Origin: an uncultured Bacillota bacterium
GTDB taxonomy: Bacteria; Bacillota; Clostridia; Peptostreptococcales; Anaerovoracaceae
DNA length: 11,642 nt
Direction of reading: 5' to 3'
Assembly: GCA_946408315.1 (NCBI GenBank)
Contig: CAMJRV010000037.1
Span: forward strand, 1-11,642
Numbering within the stretch: position 1 is the first letter of the stretch; each line of letters opens with the position of its first letter. A program made the translations under genes and the position numbers. Below the pieces are notes generated by a model. The model was not told the DNA's origin, did no database searches, and was given only the letters and a program-made list of their open reading frames with translations. Of this stretch, positions 1-5,945 are shown in pieces.

Positions 1-194
1 AATTGTTTGGATTTGCAGAAGGACTTGCAGAGGGAGATACCGTGCAGCAAGGCGACGTTATCGGCTATGTTGGCCAGACCGGCGAAGCAACAGGCCCGCA
101 TCTACACTTTGTCTTGACTATTGACGGTGAGTACATTGATCCGGCGAGCGTTTTTTCATCGGAGGATTTGGATTATTCGTGCAGCAAGGATTGA
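1..194 (+). CDS. M23 family metallopeptidase (LytM/DD-endopeptidase domain), C-terminal fragment
   Basis: This is the last 64 codons of a gene that begins before the window; the reading frame is open at base 1, so the TTG at base 3 is not the real start. The fragment holds the end of a peptidase M23 domain. A 'GDTVQQGDVIGYVGQTG' strand-turn region is followed by GPHLHF (bases 93-110), whose HxH motif supplies one zinc ligand and a catalytic histidine in this family, and by 'GEYIDPASVF', the usual closing motif. M23 enzymes cut peptide cross-links of peptidoglycan outside the membrane. The protein ends about 15 residues after the domain, so the catalytic domain is C-terminal, as is common in Bacillota spore-cortex or cell-division hydrolases. 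The N-terminal part (signal, coiled coil, LysM or membrane anchor) cannot be seen, so the exact role is open. The next gene is convergent. Confidence 0.88.
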   Translation, partial: LFGFAEGLAEGDTVQQGDVIGYVGQTGEATGPHLHFVLTIDGEYIDPASVFSSEDLDYSCSKD

Positions 195-217
195 GGCGAC
201 AAGAATTGGGAGGATTG

Positions 218-299
218 GGCATGTCTCCGGAAAAACCATGAAACAGATTACCGGTTTTATGCGCAGCGTATAAAACCGATGGTTTCAAGGAGACATGCC
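218..299. repeat. Compound palindrome / stem-loop element between convergent genes
   Basis: The gap between the M23 gene and the convergent dehydrogenase gene (195-320) holds no gene but has a clear nested inverted repeat. The outer arms are GGCATGTCTCC (218-228) and GGAGACATGCC (289-299), 11 perfect pairs. They continue after a bulge as AAACC (233-237) with GGTTT (281-285). Inside is a second hairpin, ACCGGTTTTAT (250-260) with ATAAAACCGAT (270-280), 10 of 11 paired, closed by a 9-base loop. A long T-run is missing on both sides, so it is not a textbook intrinsic terminator, although it sits where one is expected for both genes. It could be a two-way transcription-end structure, a small dispersed palindromic repeat, or a structured RNA. 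Confidence 0.6.
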
Positions 300-320
300 G
301 GGCACAGTCTGGATACGGTT

Positions 321-1427
321 TTATTCAAAGGGGAAGCGGATGTCGAGGCCGAGACTGTTGCGGACCTCGATAAATTCCTTTTGTACGGCTTCGCTTACCG
401 GAACGCCCTTGTCCTTCCGTTCCAGCCAGGTCAGATATTCCTTTTCTCCGGCGGTATAGATCCGGCCTTCTCCCGGCGCAAGCCTGGAAGCGCGCAGCTC
501 CCTTAAAATATCGCCGGTGGTCTTTTTGAAGCTTTCCGAGCCGACGAAGGCTTCCGTGTCGATGGCGATGAAGAAATGTCCCAGCCGGTAAGGAACCTTT
601 TCTCCGTTCTCACCGAGTCCTGTCAGCATCTTCAGATAGCTCCCCGCTTGCAGTGCGGCGGATAGAATCTCAACCACCGTCGCATAGCCATATCCCTTGT
701 AGCCTCCAAGATCCTCACCGATACCTCCCAGCGGAGCGAGAGCGGCTTTCTCTTTCACAAGAGCGTCCAAAATCTCCGCGCTGTCCGTCATGGGCTTTCC
801 ATCGAGGCCGACTACCATGCCGGCGTGCGTCTCTTTTCCTTCCCGGGCGAAGTATTCAATTTTCCCGCGCTGGGTGATGCTCGTCGCACAGTCGAGTACA
901 AAAGGAAATTCCTCGTCGGTAGGCAGGCCGAAAGTCAGCGGATTGGTACCGAGCATATTTTCCACGCCGAAGGTCGGCGCGATGGACGGGCGGGCGTTGG
1001 TTCCTGTGATTCCGATCATGTTTTCCTTTGTAGCCATCGTGGTATAGTACCCGGCAATGCCGTAATGGGTGGAGTTTCTTGCCGCTACCATACCCATTCC
1101 GTACTTTTTCGCCTTCTCAATCGCCATGCTCATGGCCTTGTATCCCACGACCATTCCCATACCGTCGTGGCCGTCCACCACCGCGGTAGTCGGCGTTTCT
1201 CTCACGATCTCAAATTCCGTCACCGGCTTTTGAATCCCGGCGTTGATACGGTCGATGTAGATCGGCTTAAAACGGTTGCAGCCGTGACTCTCTATTCCCC
1301 GCCTGTCGCTCTCCATCAAAACATCGGCGCAGATTGCCGCTTCCTCGCGGGGTACGCCGATCTTCTCAAACGCAGACGTCATGAATTCTCCGATCAATTC
1401 CCATGACAGGTACGGTCTGGTTTCCAT
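321..1427 (-). CDS. Ldh family oxidoreductase (type-2 malate/L-lactate/ureidoglycolate dehydrogenase family)
   Basis: The 368-residue protein belongs to the NAD(P)-dependent malate/L-lactate dehydrogenase family 2 (the AllD, YbiC, YlbC type), which oxidises 2-hydroxy acids such as malate, lactate or ureidoglycolate in the cytoplasm and is unrelated to classical Rossmann LDH/MDH. Visible family motifs are SDRRGIESHG (residues 40-49, with a conserved histidine), AVVDGHDGMGMVVG (82-95), NSTHYGIAGYY (118-128, with a second conserved histidine), GTNPLTFGLP (160-169), LDCATSITQRGKI (178-190) and the glycine-rich GYKGYGYATVVEILS (242-256). Length is normal for the family, with a slightly long C-terminal tail. 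The start is firm: AGGAGG lies about 6 bases before ATG 1427. It is transcribed divergently from an MFS transporter, which suggests but does not prove that the transporter carries the substrate or product. Substrate specificity cannot be read from the sequence. Confidence 0.9.
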   Translation of the reverse strand: METRPYLSWELIGEFMTSAFEKIGVPREEAAICADVLMESDRRGIESHGCNRFKPIYIDRINAGIQKPVTEFEIVRETPTTAVVDGHDGMGMVVGYKAMSMAIEKAKKYGMGMVAARNSTHYGIAGYYTTMATKENMIGITGTNARPSIAPTFGVENMLGTNPLTFGLPTDEEFPFVLDCATSITQRGKIEYFAREGKETHAGMVVGLDGKPMTDSAEILDALVKEKAALAPLGGIGEDLGGYKGYGYATVVEILSAALQAGSYLKMLTGLGENGEKVPYRLGHFFIAIDTEAFVGSESFKKTTGDILRELRASRLAPGEGRIYTAGEKEYLTWLERKDKGVPVSEAVQKEFIEVRNSLGLDIRFPFE

Positions 1428-1468
1428 AAATTCCTCCTGAAGTTTTCTCTGATTTTGTTTCTACTGCC

Positions 1469-1497
1469 ATTATACTGTCAGCCGCCAAAGAAAGCAA
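1469..1497 (-). promoter_or_regulatory. Predicted sigma-A-type promoter of the Ldh-family gene
   Basis: Read on the minus strand, a perfect TATAAT (1474-1469) is preceded after 17 bases by TTGCTT (1497-1492), a weak -35 that matches the first three consensus bases. The expected start of transcription near 1462 would leave a leader of about 35 bases with the AGGAGG site close to the ATG. This is a pattern match only. Confidence 0.55.
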
Positions 1498-1525
1498 AAA
1501 AATTAAATTTTTAGACAATTTAGAC

Positions 1526-1553
1526 TTGATTTTAAAATAGACCCGAGTATAAT
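1526..1553 (+). promoter_or_regulatory. Predicted sigma-A-type promoter of the MFS transporter gene
   Basis: TTGATT (1526-1531) and a perfect TATAAT (1548-1553) are 16 bases apart, about 25 bases before the ribosome binding site. The DNA just upstream is very A/T-rich and could act as an UP element. The pentamer TAGAC occurs three times here (1512-1516, 1521-1525, 1538-1542), twice upstream of the -35 and once in the spacer, where a regulator could bind. The -10 elements of this and the divergent promoter are about 75 bases apart, so one bound protein could affect both genes. Confidence 0.65.
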
Positions 1554-1586
1554 TTTAACTGAAATTATAGAAAGAAGGTGTATGCC

Positions 1587-2846
1587 TTGAACGGAGAGAA
1601 CTATCATGTATACCGGTATCGTTGGGTCGTGCTGGCCGTCTACGGACTGTCCACGGCCACCATACAATTGATGTGGACGACGTATTTCTCTATCACGACC
1701 GATGCGTGGAGGTATTACGGGTTTGCAGACGCGGTCGGCGGCGAAAGCGCGATCAGTTTTCTTTCCATCGTATTTATGATCGGAATGATAACGCTCTCGA
1801 TCCCTTCCCTTGCCGCATTTGAAAGGTTTGGATTTAAAAAATCGGTGGGCTTTGGCGTGGTGCTGATGGGAGTCAGCGGACTGTTCCGAGGCTTTTTCGG
1901 CGAAAGCTACACCATGGTCATGATCGCCACCGTAGGCTTTGCGATTGCGCAGCCGTTCATTTTAAACTCACCGGGACTGGTGGCCGGCAAATGGTTCCCG
2001 GAATCGGAGCGGGCGACAGCCAACAGCGTCGGCCTGCTGTCAAGCTACATAGGCATGTGCGTCGGATTGCTCTTAACTCCGGTCGTCATCGCGGCCGGAA
2101 TGAGCATAAAGGGGATGCTCATGCTGTACGGCGCAGTGGGCGCCGTCGCTGCGCTGCTGTTCGTAATCTTCGTGAAGGAAAAGCCGCAGACTCCGCCTTG
2201 TCCGGAAGAGCAGGCGTTTCGTTCCGATTTTGCCGAAGGGTTGAAAGGCGCCTGGCGGAAAAAGAATTTTCGCTACAGCATCATGATATTCTTCTGCATG
2301 TTTGGTATATTTAACACCTTCTTTACGCTGATAGAGCCGATCTTAAAGCAGCTCAGTCACAACAGGGTAGATGCGACACAGGTGGGAATCATCGGAGTTC
2401 TGATCCTTGGAGTCGCCATCTTCGGAAGCTTTATCACCTGCCTTATTTCAGACAAGGATAGACTGCACAGGAGAAAGCCATATATGATCGTCGGAAATAT
2501 CATCGGAGCGGTGGGGCTTGCCGCCTTTATCTTTGCGGAGGCCTTTCCCGGGATGGTGGCAGCCGCGGTTTTATATGGATTTTTTATTGTAGGGGGAGCG
2601 CCTCTTGTTCTGACCTTTGCGGCGGAGTCGGCCTATCCTACGTCGGAGGGGACGTCGGAGGGGCTGCTGATGTTTTCCGGAAATGTGGCAGGGGTGATTT
2701 TTCTCGGCGGAGCGTCTCTTTTCCACGGAAACCACAGATTATTGATGATCTCCATCGTGGCGATCACGGTACTATATATCGGCCTGATGTTCCTTTCCAG
2801 GGAAACAAAATTGGAATCGCAGACGGTGAAAGAGGCAAAATCCTGA
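1587..2846 (+). CDS. MFS transporter, FLVCR-like
   Basis: This is a polytopic inner-membrane protein of about 419 residues with roughly 12 hydrophobic segments in two groups of six, separated by a charged loop near residues 195-230 ('KEKPQTPPCPEEQ' onward), which is the layout of major facilitator superfamily permeases. The stretch after TM4, 'NSPGLVAGKWFPESERATA', resembles the corresponding loop of FLVCR/DIRC2-type MFS proteins, so I place it in that broad group; the substrate is unknown. Two starts are possible. GTG 1578 overlaps the purine-rich site AAGAAGGTG (1572-1580), so it cannot use it. TTG 1587 sits about 6 bases after that site and gives MNGENYHVYRYRW, so I prefer the TTG. An ATG at 1582 is out of frame and hits a stop at once. 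The gene is divergent from the Ldh-family dehydrogenase, and uptake or export of a hydroxy acid or related metabolite is a plausible but unproven job. Confidence 0.85.
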   Translation: MNGENYHVYRYRWVVLAVYGLSTATIQLMWTTYFSITTDAWRYYGFADAVGGESAISFLSIVFMIGMITLSIPSLAAFERFGFKKSVGFGVVLMGVSGLFRGFFGESYTMVMIATVGFAIAQPFILNSPGLVAGKWFPESERATANSVGLLSSYIGMCVGLLLTPVVIAAGMSIKGMLMLYGAVGAVAALLFVIFVKEKPQTPPCPEEQAFRSDFAEGLKGAWRKKNFRYSIMIFFCMFGIFNTFFTLIEPILKQLSHNRVDATQVGIIGVLILGVAIFGSFITCLISDKDRLHRRKPYMIVGNIIGAVGLAAFIFAEAFPGMVAAAVLYGFFIVGGAPLVLTFAAESAYPTSEGTSEGLLMFSGNVAGVIFLGGASLFHGNHRLLMISIVAITVLYIGLMFLSRETKLESQTVKEAKS

Positions 2847-2853
2847 GGACCGT

Positions 2854-2881
2854 TTTACAATCGACCGTTTCATGGTAAAAT
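2854..2881 (+). promoter_or_regulatory. Predicted promoter of the VOC-family gene
   Basis: TTTACA (2854-2859) and TAAAAT (2876-2881) are 16 bases apart, starting just after the MFS stop codon. The promoter carries an inverted repeat TTTTAC (2853-2858) / GTAAAA (2875-2880) and a direct repeat GACCGTTT (2848-2855, 2863-2870), either of which might be an operator. It suggests the VOC gene is transcribed separately from the transporter, although no terminator is visible between them. Confidence 0.5.
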
Positions 2882-2943
2882 AAAGAAAAACTTTGACGAA
2901 AGCGGACCCGCCTCTGCCGGAGGAGGGTATGGGAGGGATTTCA

Positions 2944-3480
2944 ATGAAATACAAAGGCCCTTTAATCGTAGTGAAGGAAATGGAACGGTCGAGAAAATTT
3001 TATGAGGAACTGCTCGGACAGAAGGTGATGTTCGATTTCGGAGCCAACATCGCGTTTGAAAGCGGCCTGTCGCTCCAGACGAGAGACAGTTGGAGAGGAT
3101 TCATAGGAGATTCGGAGGATACGGTCGTGTTTCGGTCCAATAATTTCGAATTGTATTTTGAAGAGAAGAATTTTGAGCAATTTCTGGAGAAGCTGAAACG
3201 CTGGGACGGCGTCGAACCTGTCCATGATATGCGCGAGTATTCCTGGGGGCAGCGGGTCGTTCGATTCTATGATCCCGACAAGCATATCGTGGAAGTGGGA
3301 GAAAGCATGGTTAAAGTAATCCAGCGGTTCCGGGATCAGGGCATGACGGCGGCAGAAATTGCCGAACGCTCCCAGCACCCTCTGGAATTTGTGAACGGTG
3401 CGCTGAAGGAAAAATATCAGAAAAAGCTGGTGGGAGTCAAATGTTCCGTCTTAAAAGCGGCCGGAAACGACGACTTCTGA
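2944..3480 (+). CDS. VOC family protein (glyoxalase/bleomycin-resistance fold) with C-terminal extension
   Basis: The 178-residue protein has one vicinal-oxygen-chelate domain at about residues 3-120. It opens with the typical 'LIVVKEMERSRKFYEELLG' beta-alpha start and ends with 'SWGQRVVRFYDPDKHIVEVGE', the signature last strand carrying the glutamate that often binds metal. VOC domains form paired beta-alpha-beta-beta-beta modules and serve as lyases, dioxygenases or antibiotic-binding proteins; the substrate cannot be told here. Residues 121-178 form a non-VOC tail with 'MTAAEIAERSQHPLEFVNGAL', which looks like a short helix-turn-helix. The start is ATG 2944 because GGGAGGG (2931-2937) sits 6 bases before it; the earlier in-frame ATG 2929 has its purine-rich site only one base away. 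The stop codon lies in the first unit of a tandem repeat. The next gene is a nitroreductase 141 bases downstream. Confidence 0.85.
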   Translation: MKYKGPLIVVKEMERSRKFYEELLGQKVMFDFGANIAFESGLSLQTRDSWRGFIGDSEDTVVFRSNNFELYFEEKNFEQFLEKLKRWDGVEPVHDMREYSWGQRVVRFYDPDKHIVEVGESMVKVIQRFRDQGMTAAEIAERSQHPLEFVNGALKEKYQKKLVGVKCSVLKAAGNDDF

Positions 3481-3522
3481 GCGGTCTGAAATGACGATCT
3501 GAGCGGCATGAAAATGACGATT
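3478..3522 (+). repeat. Imperfect tandem repeat of 22-23 bases at the VOC stop codon
   Basis: Two adjacent copies are visible: TGAGCGGTCTGAAATGACGA (from 3478, ending near 3499) and TGAGCGGCATGAAAATGACGA with one extra A (from 3500, ending near 3522). A degenerate partial copy ('ACGACTTC') precedes them and a TGAT follows. The VOC stop codon TGA is the first triplet of copy one. It looks like a small slippage duplication at the gene end. Confidence 0.6.
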
Positions 3523-3560
3523 TCTGATGGGCAGGCGGAACCGACAAGAAAAAGAAGATG

Positions 3561-3588
3561 TTTGCCGCAGTTGTTTCCCGGTTATAAT
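3561..3588 (+). promoter_or_regulatory. Predicted promoter of the nitroreductase-nfo unit
   Basis: A perfect TATAAT (3583-3588) lies about 20 bases before the ribosome binding site AAAGGAG (3608-3614). The best -35 is poor: TTTGCC (3561-3566) at 16 bases or TTGCCG (3562-3567) at 15 bases. The promoter call rests mainly on the -10. Confidence 0.45.
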
Positions 3589-3621
3589 TTAGGAAAGACT
3601 AGATTGGAAAGGAGTTCAGAT

Positions 3622-4176
3622 ATGAACGATGTTTTGAATGCGATAAAAAATAGGAGAAGTGTAAGAAAATATAAGCCGGATCAGATCAGCCAGGAAGAGC
3701 TGGATCTCATCCTGGAAGCGGGCATGTACGCTCCGTCCTACGGGAATCAACAGCCTTGGCACTTTACCGTGATCCAGAACCAGAACCTGCTGGAGCATAT
3801 CGACCGGACGATTCGCGAGGAGATCGCAGAGGCGAGGATCGAAAGCTTCCGCTCCCTGCGGGCGAACCCAGATTTCCGTGCGACCTACGGCGCGCCGACG
3901 CTGGTCGTCGTGTCCGGGCGGAAAGACGGCTCGGATTGGCGGGTGGACTGCTCCGCAGCCATTCAAAATATGCTGCTGGCCGCCGAGAGCCTGAATATCG
4001 GTTCCGTCTGGCTGGGGTTCATGACGTTCTACTTTGAACGTAAGGAAGAAGTGGAAAAACTCGGAATTCCTGAAGGATATGAGCCATTTTACGGCGTGCT
4101 TCTCGGTTACCGCGCCGACGACCAGCCTGCTTTCGCTCCGAAACGGAACATGGACGTCGTAAATTACATCAGATAA
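3622..4176 (+). CDS. Nitroreductase family protein (FMN-dependent)
   Basis: The 184-residue protein is a single-domain nitroreductase-fold flavoprotein, expected to be a cytoplasmic homodimer that binds FMN and uses NAD(P)H to reduce nitro compounds, quinones or enones. Family signatures are the N-terminal '[11 protein letters not shown]' (7-17), whose arginines and serine contact the FMN phosphate, '[15 protein letters not shown]' (37-51) with the Asn-Gln-Gln-Pro-Trp motif, '[21 protein letters not shown]' split at 112-132, and '[21 protein letters not shown]' at 155-175. ATG 3622 is chosen because AAAGGAG ends 7 bases before it and the protein then starts exactly at the family N-terminus; upstream in-frame codons from 3508 lack family similarity and overlap the tandem repeat. 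The physiological substrate is unknown. It is probably co-transcribed with nfo, 40 bases downstream. Confidence 0.9.
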   Translation: MNDVLNAIKNRRSVRKYKPDQISQEELDLILEAGMYAPSYGNQQPWHFTVIQNQNLLEHIDRTIREEIAEARIESFRSLRANPDFRATYGAPTLVVVSGRKDGSDWRVDCSAAIQNMLLAAESLNIGSVWLGFMTFYFERKEEVEKLGIPEGYEPFYGVLLGYRADDQPAFAPKRNMDVVNYIR

Positions 4177-4216
4177 CATTACAATTACGCTTTCACCGGC
4201 GTCAGGAGGACTTATC

Positions 4217-5050
4217 ATGCTGAATATCGGCTGCCATTTATCTACCTCGAAAGGCTTCACTCACATGGGCAAGGAAGCTTTGAGCATAGATGCCAACACC
4301 TTTCAGTTTTTCACGAGAAATCCCAGAGGCAGCAAGGCAAAAGGGATCGATGAAAACGATGTGAAGGGCCTGCTAAAGATCGCAGAGGACAATCATTTCG
4401 CGCCTCTGCTGGGCCACGCCCCCTATACGCTGAATCCCGCTTCCGCTGACCTGCGGACGCGGGAATTCGCTCTGGAGGTATTGATCGACGACCTTGTGCG
4501 CATGGAGCATCTGCCGAACAACCTTTACAACTTCCATCCCGGAAGCCATGTGGGCCAGGGTGTGGAAAAAGGGATCGAGCTGATCTCAGACGCGCTGAAC
4601 TTCATTCTGACGCCGAAGCAGACCACGACTGTGCTGCTGGAAACCATGTCCGGGAAGGGCAGCGAGATCGGAAGCACCTTTCAGGAGCTCAGGCAGATCA
4701 TCGACCGCGTCGAGCTGGACGAAAAGATGGGCGTCTGTCTGGACACCTGCCACGTCCATGACGCGGGATATGATATCGTAAACGATTTGGACGGGGTGCT
4801 GGATGAATTTGACCGGATCATAGGACTTTCGCGGCTTCGGGCGATCCATCTGAACGACAGCAAGAATATCGCTTCGAGCCGCAAGGACCGCCATGAAAAG
4901 CTCGGAGAGGGAGAGATCGGACTGAGGGCTTTGACGGATATCATCAATCACCCGAAGCTTTGCCGGCTGCCCTTTTATTTGGAAACGCCCAACGAGCTGC
5001 CGGGTTATGGACGGGAAATTAAGACGCTGCGGGCCGCATTCCAGCACTAG
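4217..5050 (+). CDS. nfo: Deoxyribonuclease IV (endonuclease IV, AP endonuclease)
   Basis: The 277-residue protein is a full-length endonuclease IV, a TIM-barrel enzyme with three zinc ions that cuts the DNA backbone 5' of abasic sites in base excision repair and also removes 3' blocking groups. All nine expected metal ligands are visible: H67 (LGHAPY), H107 (NFHPGSH), E142 (LLETMSGKG), D176 and H179 ([13 protein letters not shown]), H211 (IHLNDSK), D224 and H226 ([10 protein letters not shown]) and E256 ([12 protein letters not shown]). The start ATG 4217 has AGGAGG (4204-4209) 7 bases before it. The nitroreductase lies just upstream in the same direction. Downstream and convergent is an AlkD-type alkylation repair gene, whose product would create abasic sites of the kind this enzyme processes; the two genes share a terminator. 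Confidence 0.97.
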   Translation: MLNIGCHLSTSKGFTHMGKEALSIDANTFQFFTRNPRGSKAKGIDENDVKGLLKIAEDNHFAPLLGHAPYTLNPASADLRTREFALEVLIDDLVRMEHLPNNLYNFHPGSHVGQGVEKGIELISDALNFILTPKQTTTVLLETMSGKGSEIGSTFQELRQIIDRVELDEKMGVCLDTCHVHDAGYDIVNDLDGVLDEFDRIIGLSRLRAIHLNDSKNIASSRKDRHEKLGEGEIGLRALTDIINHPKLCRLPFYLETPNELPGYGREIKTLRAAFQH

Positions 5051-5057
5051 CCGCAGA

Positions 5058-5084
5058 AAAGCCCTCTATGAGGGCTTTCTTTTC
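5058..5084. terminator. Two-way intrinsic terminator between nfo and the AlkD-like gene
   Basis: AAAGCCCTC (5058-5066) pairs perfectly with GAGGGCTTT (5070-5078) over 9 bases around a TAT loop. On the plus strand it is followed by CTTTTC, giving a good T-tract for nfo. On the minus strand the stem runs into TTTTCTG, a weaker tract for the convergent gene. The TAG stop codon of the minus-strand gene (5068-5066) falls at the loop, so the last codons of that gene form one arm. Confidence 0.88.
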
Positions 5085-5767
5085 ATGCCGCGGATGATTT
5101 CCTTCGTCTGTCCGTTCACCCGGTAGGATTCCAGGATCTTTTGCAGGGATTTATTGAATGTAAAATCGTCGAGGGTACAGTTTTTCAGGTATGCCATGGT
5201 CTTCTCGGGATACTTCGCAAAGCAGACGGAGACGGCCCAGGCAACTCCCATTTTCACATAATACCCCTCGTGGCGGATTCGGTCCAGATTTGAAATGACC
5301 CGGTCGATGTATTCGTCGTTGATATAGTGGGCAAGCATCATGACGACGGCGAAGCGAAGCTCGAACTCCCGGTCGGAATCGAGATAGGGGCGGACAAACT
5401 CCCACACCGTCTCAGGCTGCTTTTTTGCCAGCTTCAGTCCGGTGCAGAAGCTGTCGCAGACTCCCCAGTTGGTTATTTTCGGGACGAATCGGGCGGTGTA
5501 TTCGAGTGTTTCTTCCGGAGCCGCTTTTGCATATCCGATCACAAGGCCCTGCAGCATCGTCTCTTCATAATATTCATCCCGCGCGCCGGAAAGATATTCC
5601 CGCCAGTCGCCTCTTGCGACTTCCTTTGCGAGCTCTCTCAGCTTCGGCATGCGGACTCCCAGAATCCGCTCTTCGCCCGGAACCAGACCGCTGTGAAACT
5701 TTCTGTACTTTTCATCGGCAAGGGATTCAATTTTTTCCCGTATCGTTTGGTTAATCAAATTACTCAT
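5066..5767 (-). CDS. DNA alkylation repair protein, AlkD-like HEAT-repeat DNA glycosylase
   Basis: The 233-residue all-helical protein belongs to the AlkD/AlkC-type DNA alkylation repair family (PF08713), HEAT-like repeat proteins that release positively charged alkylated bases such as 3-methyladenine and 7-methylguanine. Residues matching the AlkD lesion site (W109, D113, W187 in the Bacillus cereus enzyme, from memory) are W101 and D105 in 'ITNWGVCDSF' and W177 in 'YVKMGVAWAVS', with similar spacing. R138 in 'ELRFAVVMML' matches the conserved arginine. Other family marks are 'GVRMPKLRELAKE' (37-49) and 'EETMLQGLVIGYA' (68-80). Length is typical. ATG 5767 follows an AGAGGATGG site. The gene is convergent with nfo. 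I leave the symbol empty because several AlkD subgroups exist and not all have been shown to be active. Confidence 0.88.
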   Translation of the reverse strand: MSNLINQTIREKIESLADEKYRKFHSGLVPGEERILGVRMPKLRELAKEVARGDWREYLSGARDEYYEETMLQGLVIGYAKAAPEETLEYTARFVPKITNWGVCDSFCTGLKLAKKQPETVWEFVRPYLDSDREFELRFAVVMMLAHYINDEYIDRVISNLDRIRHEGYYVKMGVAWAVSVCFAKYPEKTMAYLKNCTLDDFTFNKSLQKILESYRVNGQTKEIIRGMKRKPS

Positions 5768-5789
5768 TGTGCCATCCTCTGGAAATTAC

Positions 5790-5819
5790 TTGCAGAATAA
5801 TAACGAAAAAAGGTATAAT
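5790..5819 (+). promoter_or_regulatory. Predicted promoter of the ansA operon
   Basis: TTGCAG (5790-5795) and a perfect TATAAT (5814-5819) are 18 bases apart, in the gap between the divergent AlkD-like gene and ansA. Transcription from here would begin near 5826 and give an untranslated leader of about 120 bases if translation starts at ATG 5946. No equally good promoter is visible for the minus-strand AlkD-like gene in the same gap. Confidence 0.6.
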
Positions 5820-5834
5820 CATAATAACATATAT

Positions 5835-5917
5835 TATCCTCTTTTGACAAAGAGGGATATGCATCTGAAACGGAAGAAATGCGACAAAATCTATTTGTCG
5901 GAAGGCGCTGAAGCGCC
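5835..5917 (+). promoter_or_regulatory. Structured 5' leader of ansA with three consecutive hairpins
   Basis: Three stem-loops follow one another between the promoter and ATG 5946. The first is TATCCTCTTT (5835-5844) with AAAGAGGGATA (5849-5859), ten pairs with one bulged G and a TGAC loop. The second is CGACAAA (5882-5888) with TTTGTCG (5894-5900), seven pairs and a five-base loop. The third is GGCGC (5904-5908) with GCGCC (5913-5917), five pairs and a TGAA loop. None is followed by a T-tract, so a classical attenuator is not apparent, and I do not recognise a known riboswitch. The leader is also open in the ansA frame from ATG 5859, so an N-terminal extension is the alternative reading. Confidence 0.4.
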
Positions 5918-5945
5918 GGGCGAAATGGGAAAGAAGAGGCTGGAA

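Noticed and set aside
825..1406. Plus-strand open frame of 193 codons opposite the Ldh-family gene
   Set aside because: It is antisense to a well-supported gene, lacks recognisable motifs and has no good ribosome binding site.
1582..1590. Two-codon frame ATG-CCT-TGA overlapping the MFS start
   Set aside because: The ATG is only about 3 bases from the purine-rich site and the frame ends at once, overlapping the TTG start. A translational-coupling role is imaginable but the simplest reading is chance; TTG 1587 has the better spacing.
2907..2927. Small hairpin (CCTC/GAGG with flanking pairs) that could hide a ribosome binding site of the VOC gene
   Set aside because: The AGGAGGG it covers is one base from ATG 2929, which I do not consider the start; the site used for ATG 2944 (2931-2937) lies outside the stem.
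3508..3621. N-terminal extension of the nitroreductase from ATG 3508
   Set aside because: The extra 38 residues overlap the tandem repeat and the -10 TATAAT, and do not resemble nitroreductases; ATG 3622 has AAAGGAG at the right distance.
3616..4260. Minus-strand open frame of 214 codons covering the nitroreductase
   Set aside because: It overlaps all of the nitroreductase and the nfo start on the other strand, with no protein family features.
5769..5945. N-terminal extension of ansA up to base 5769
   Set aside because: The family N-terminus begins at ATG 5946, which has its own ribosome binding site; the extension would cover the promoter and three hairpins.
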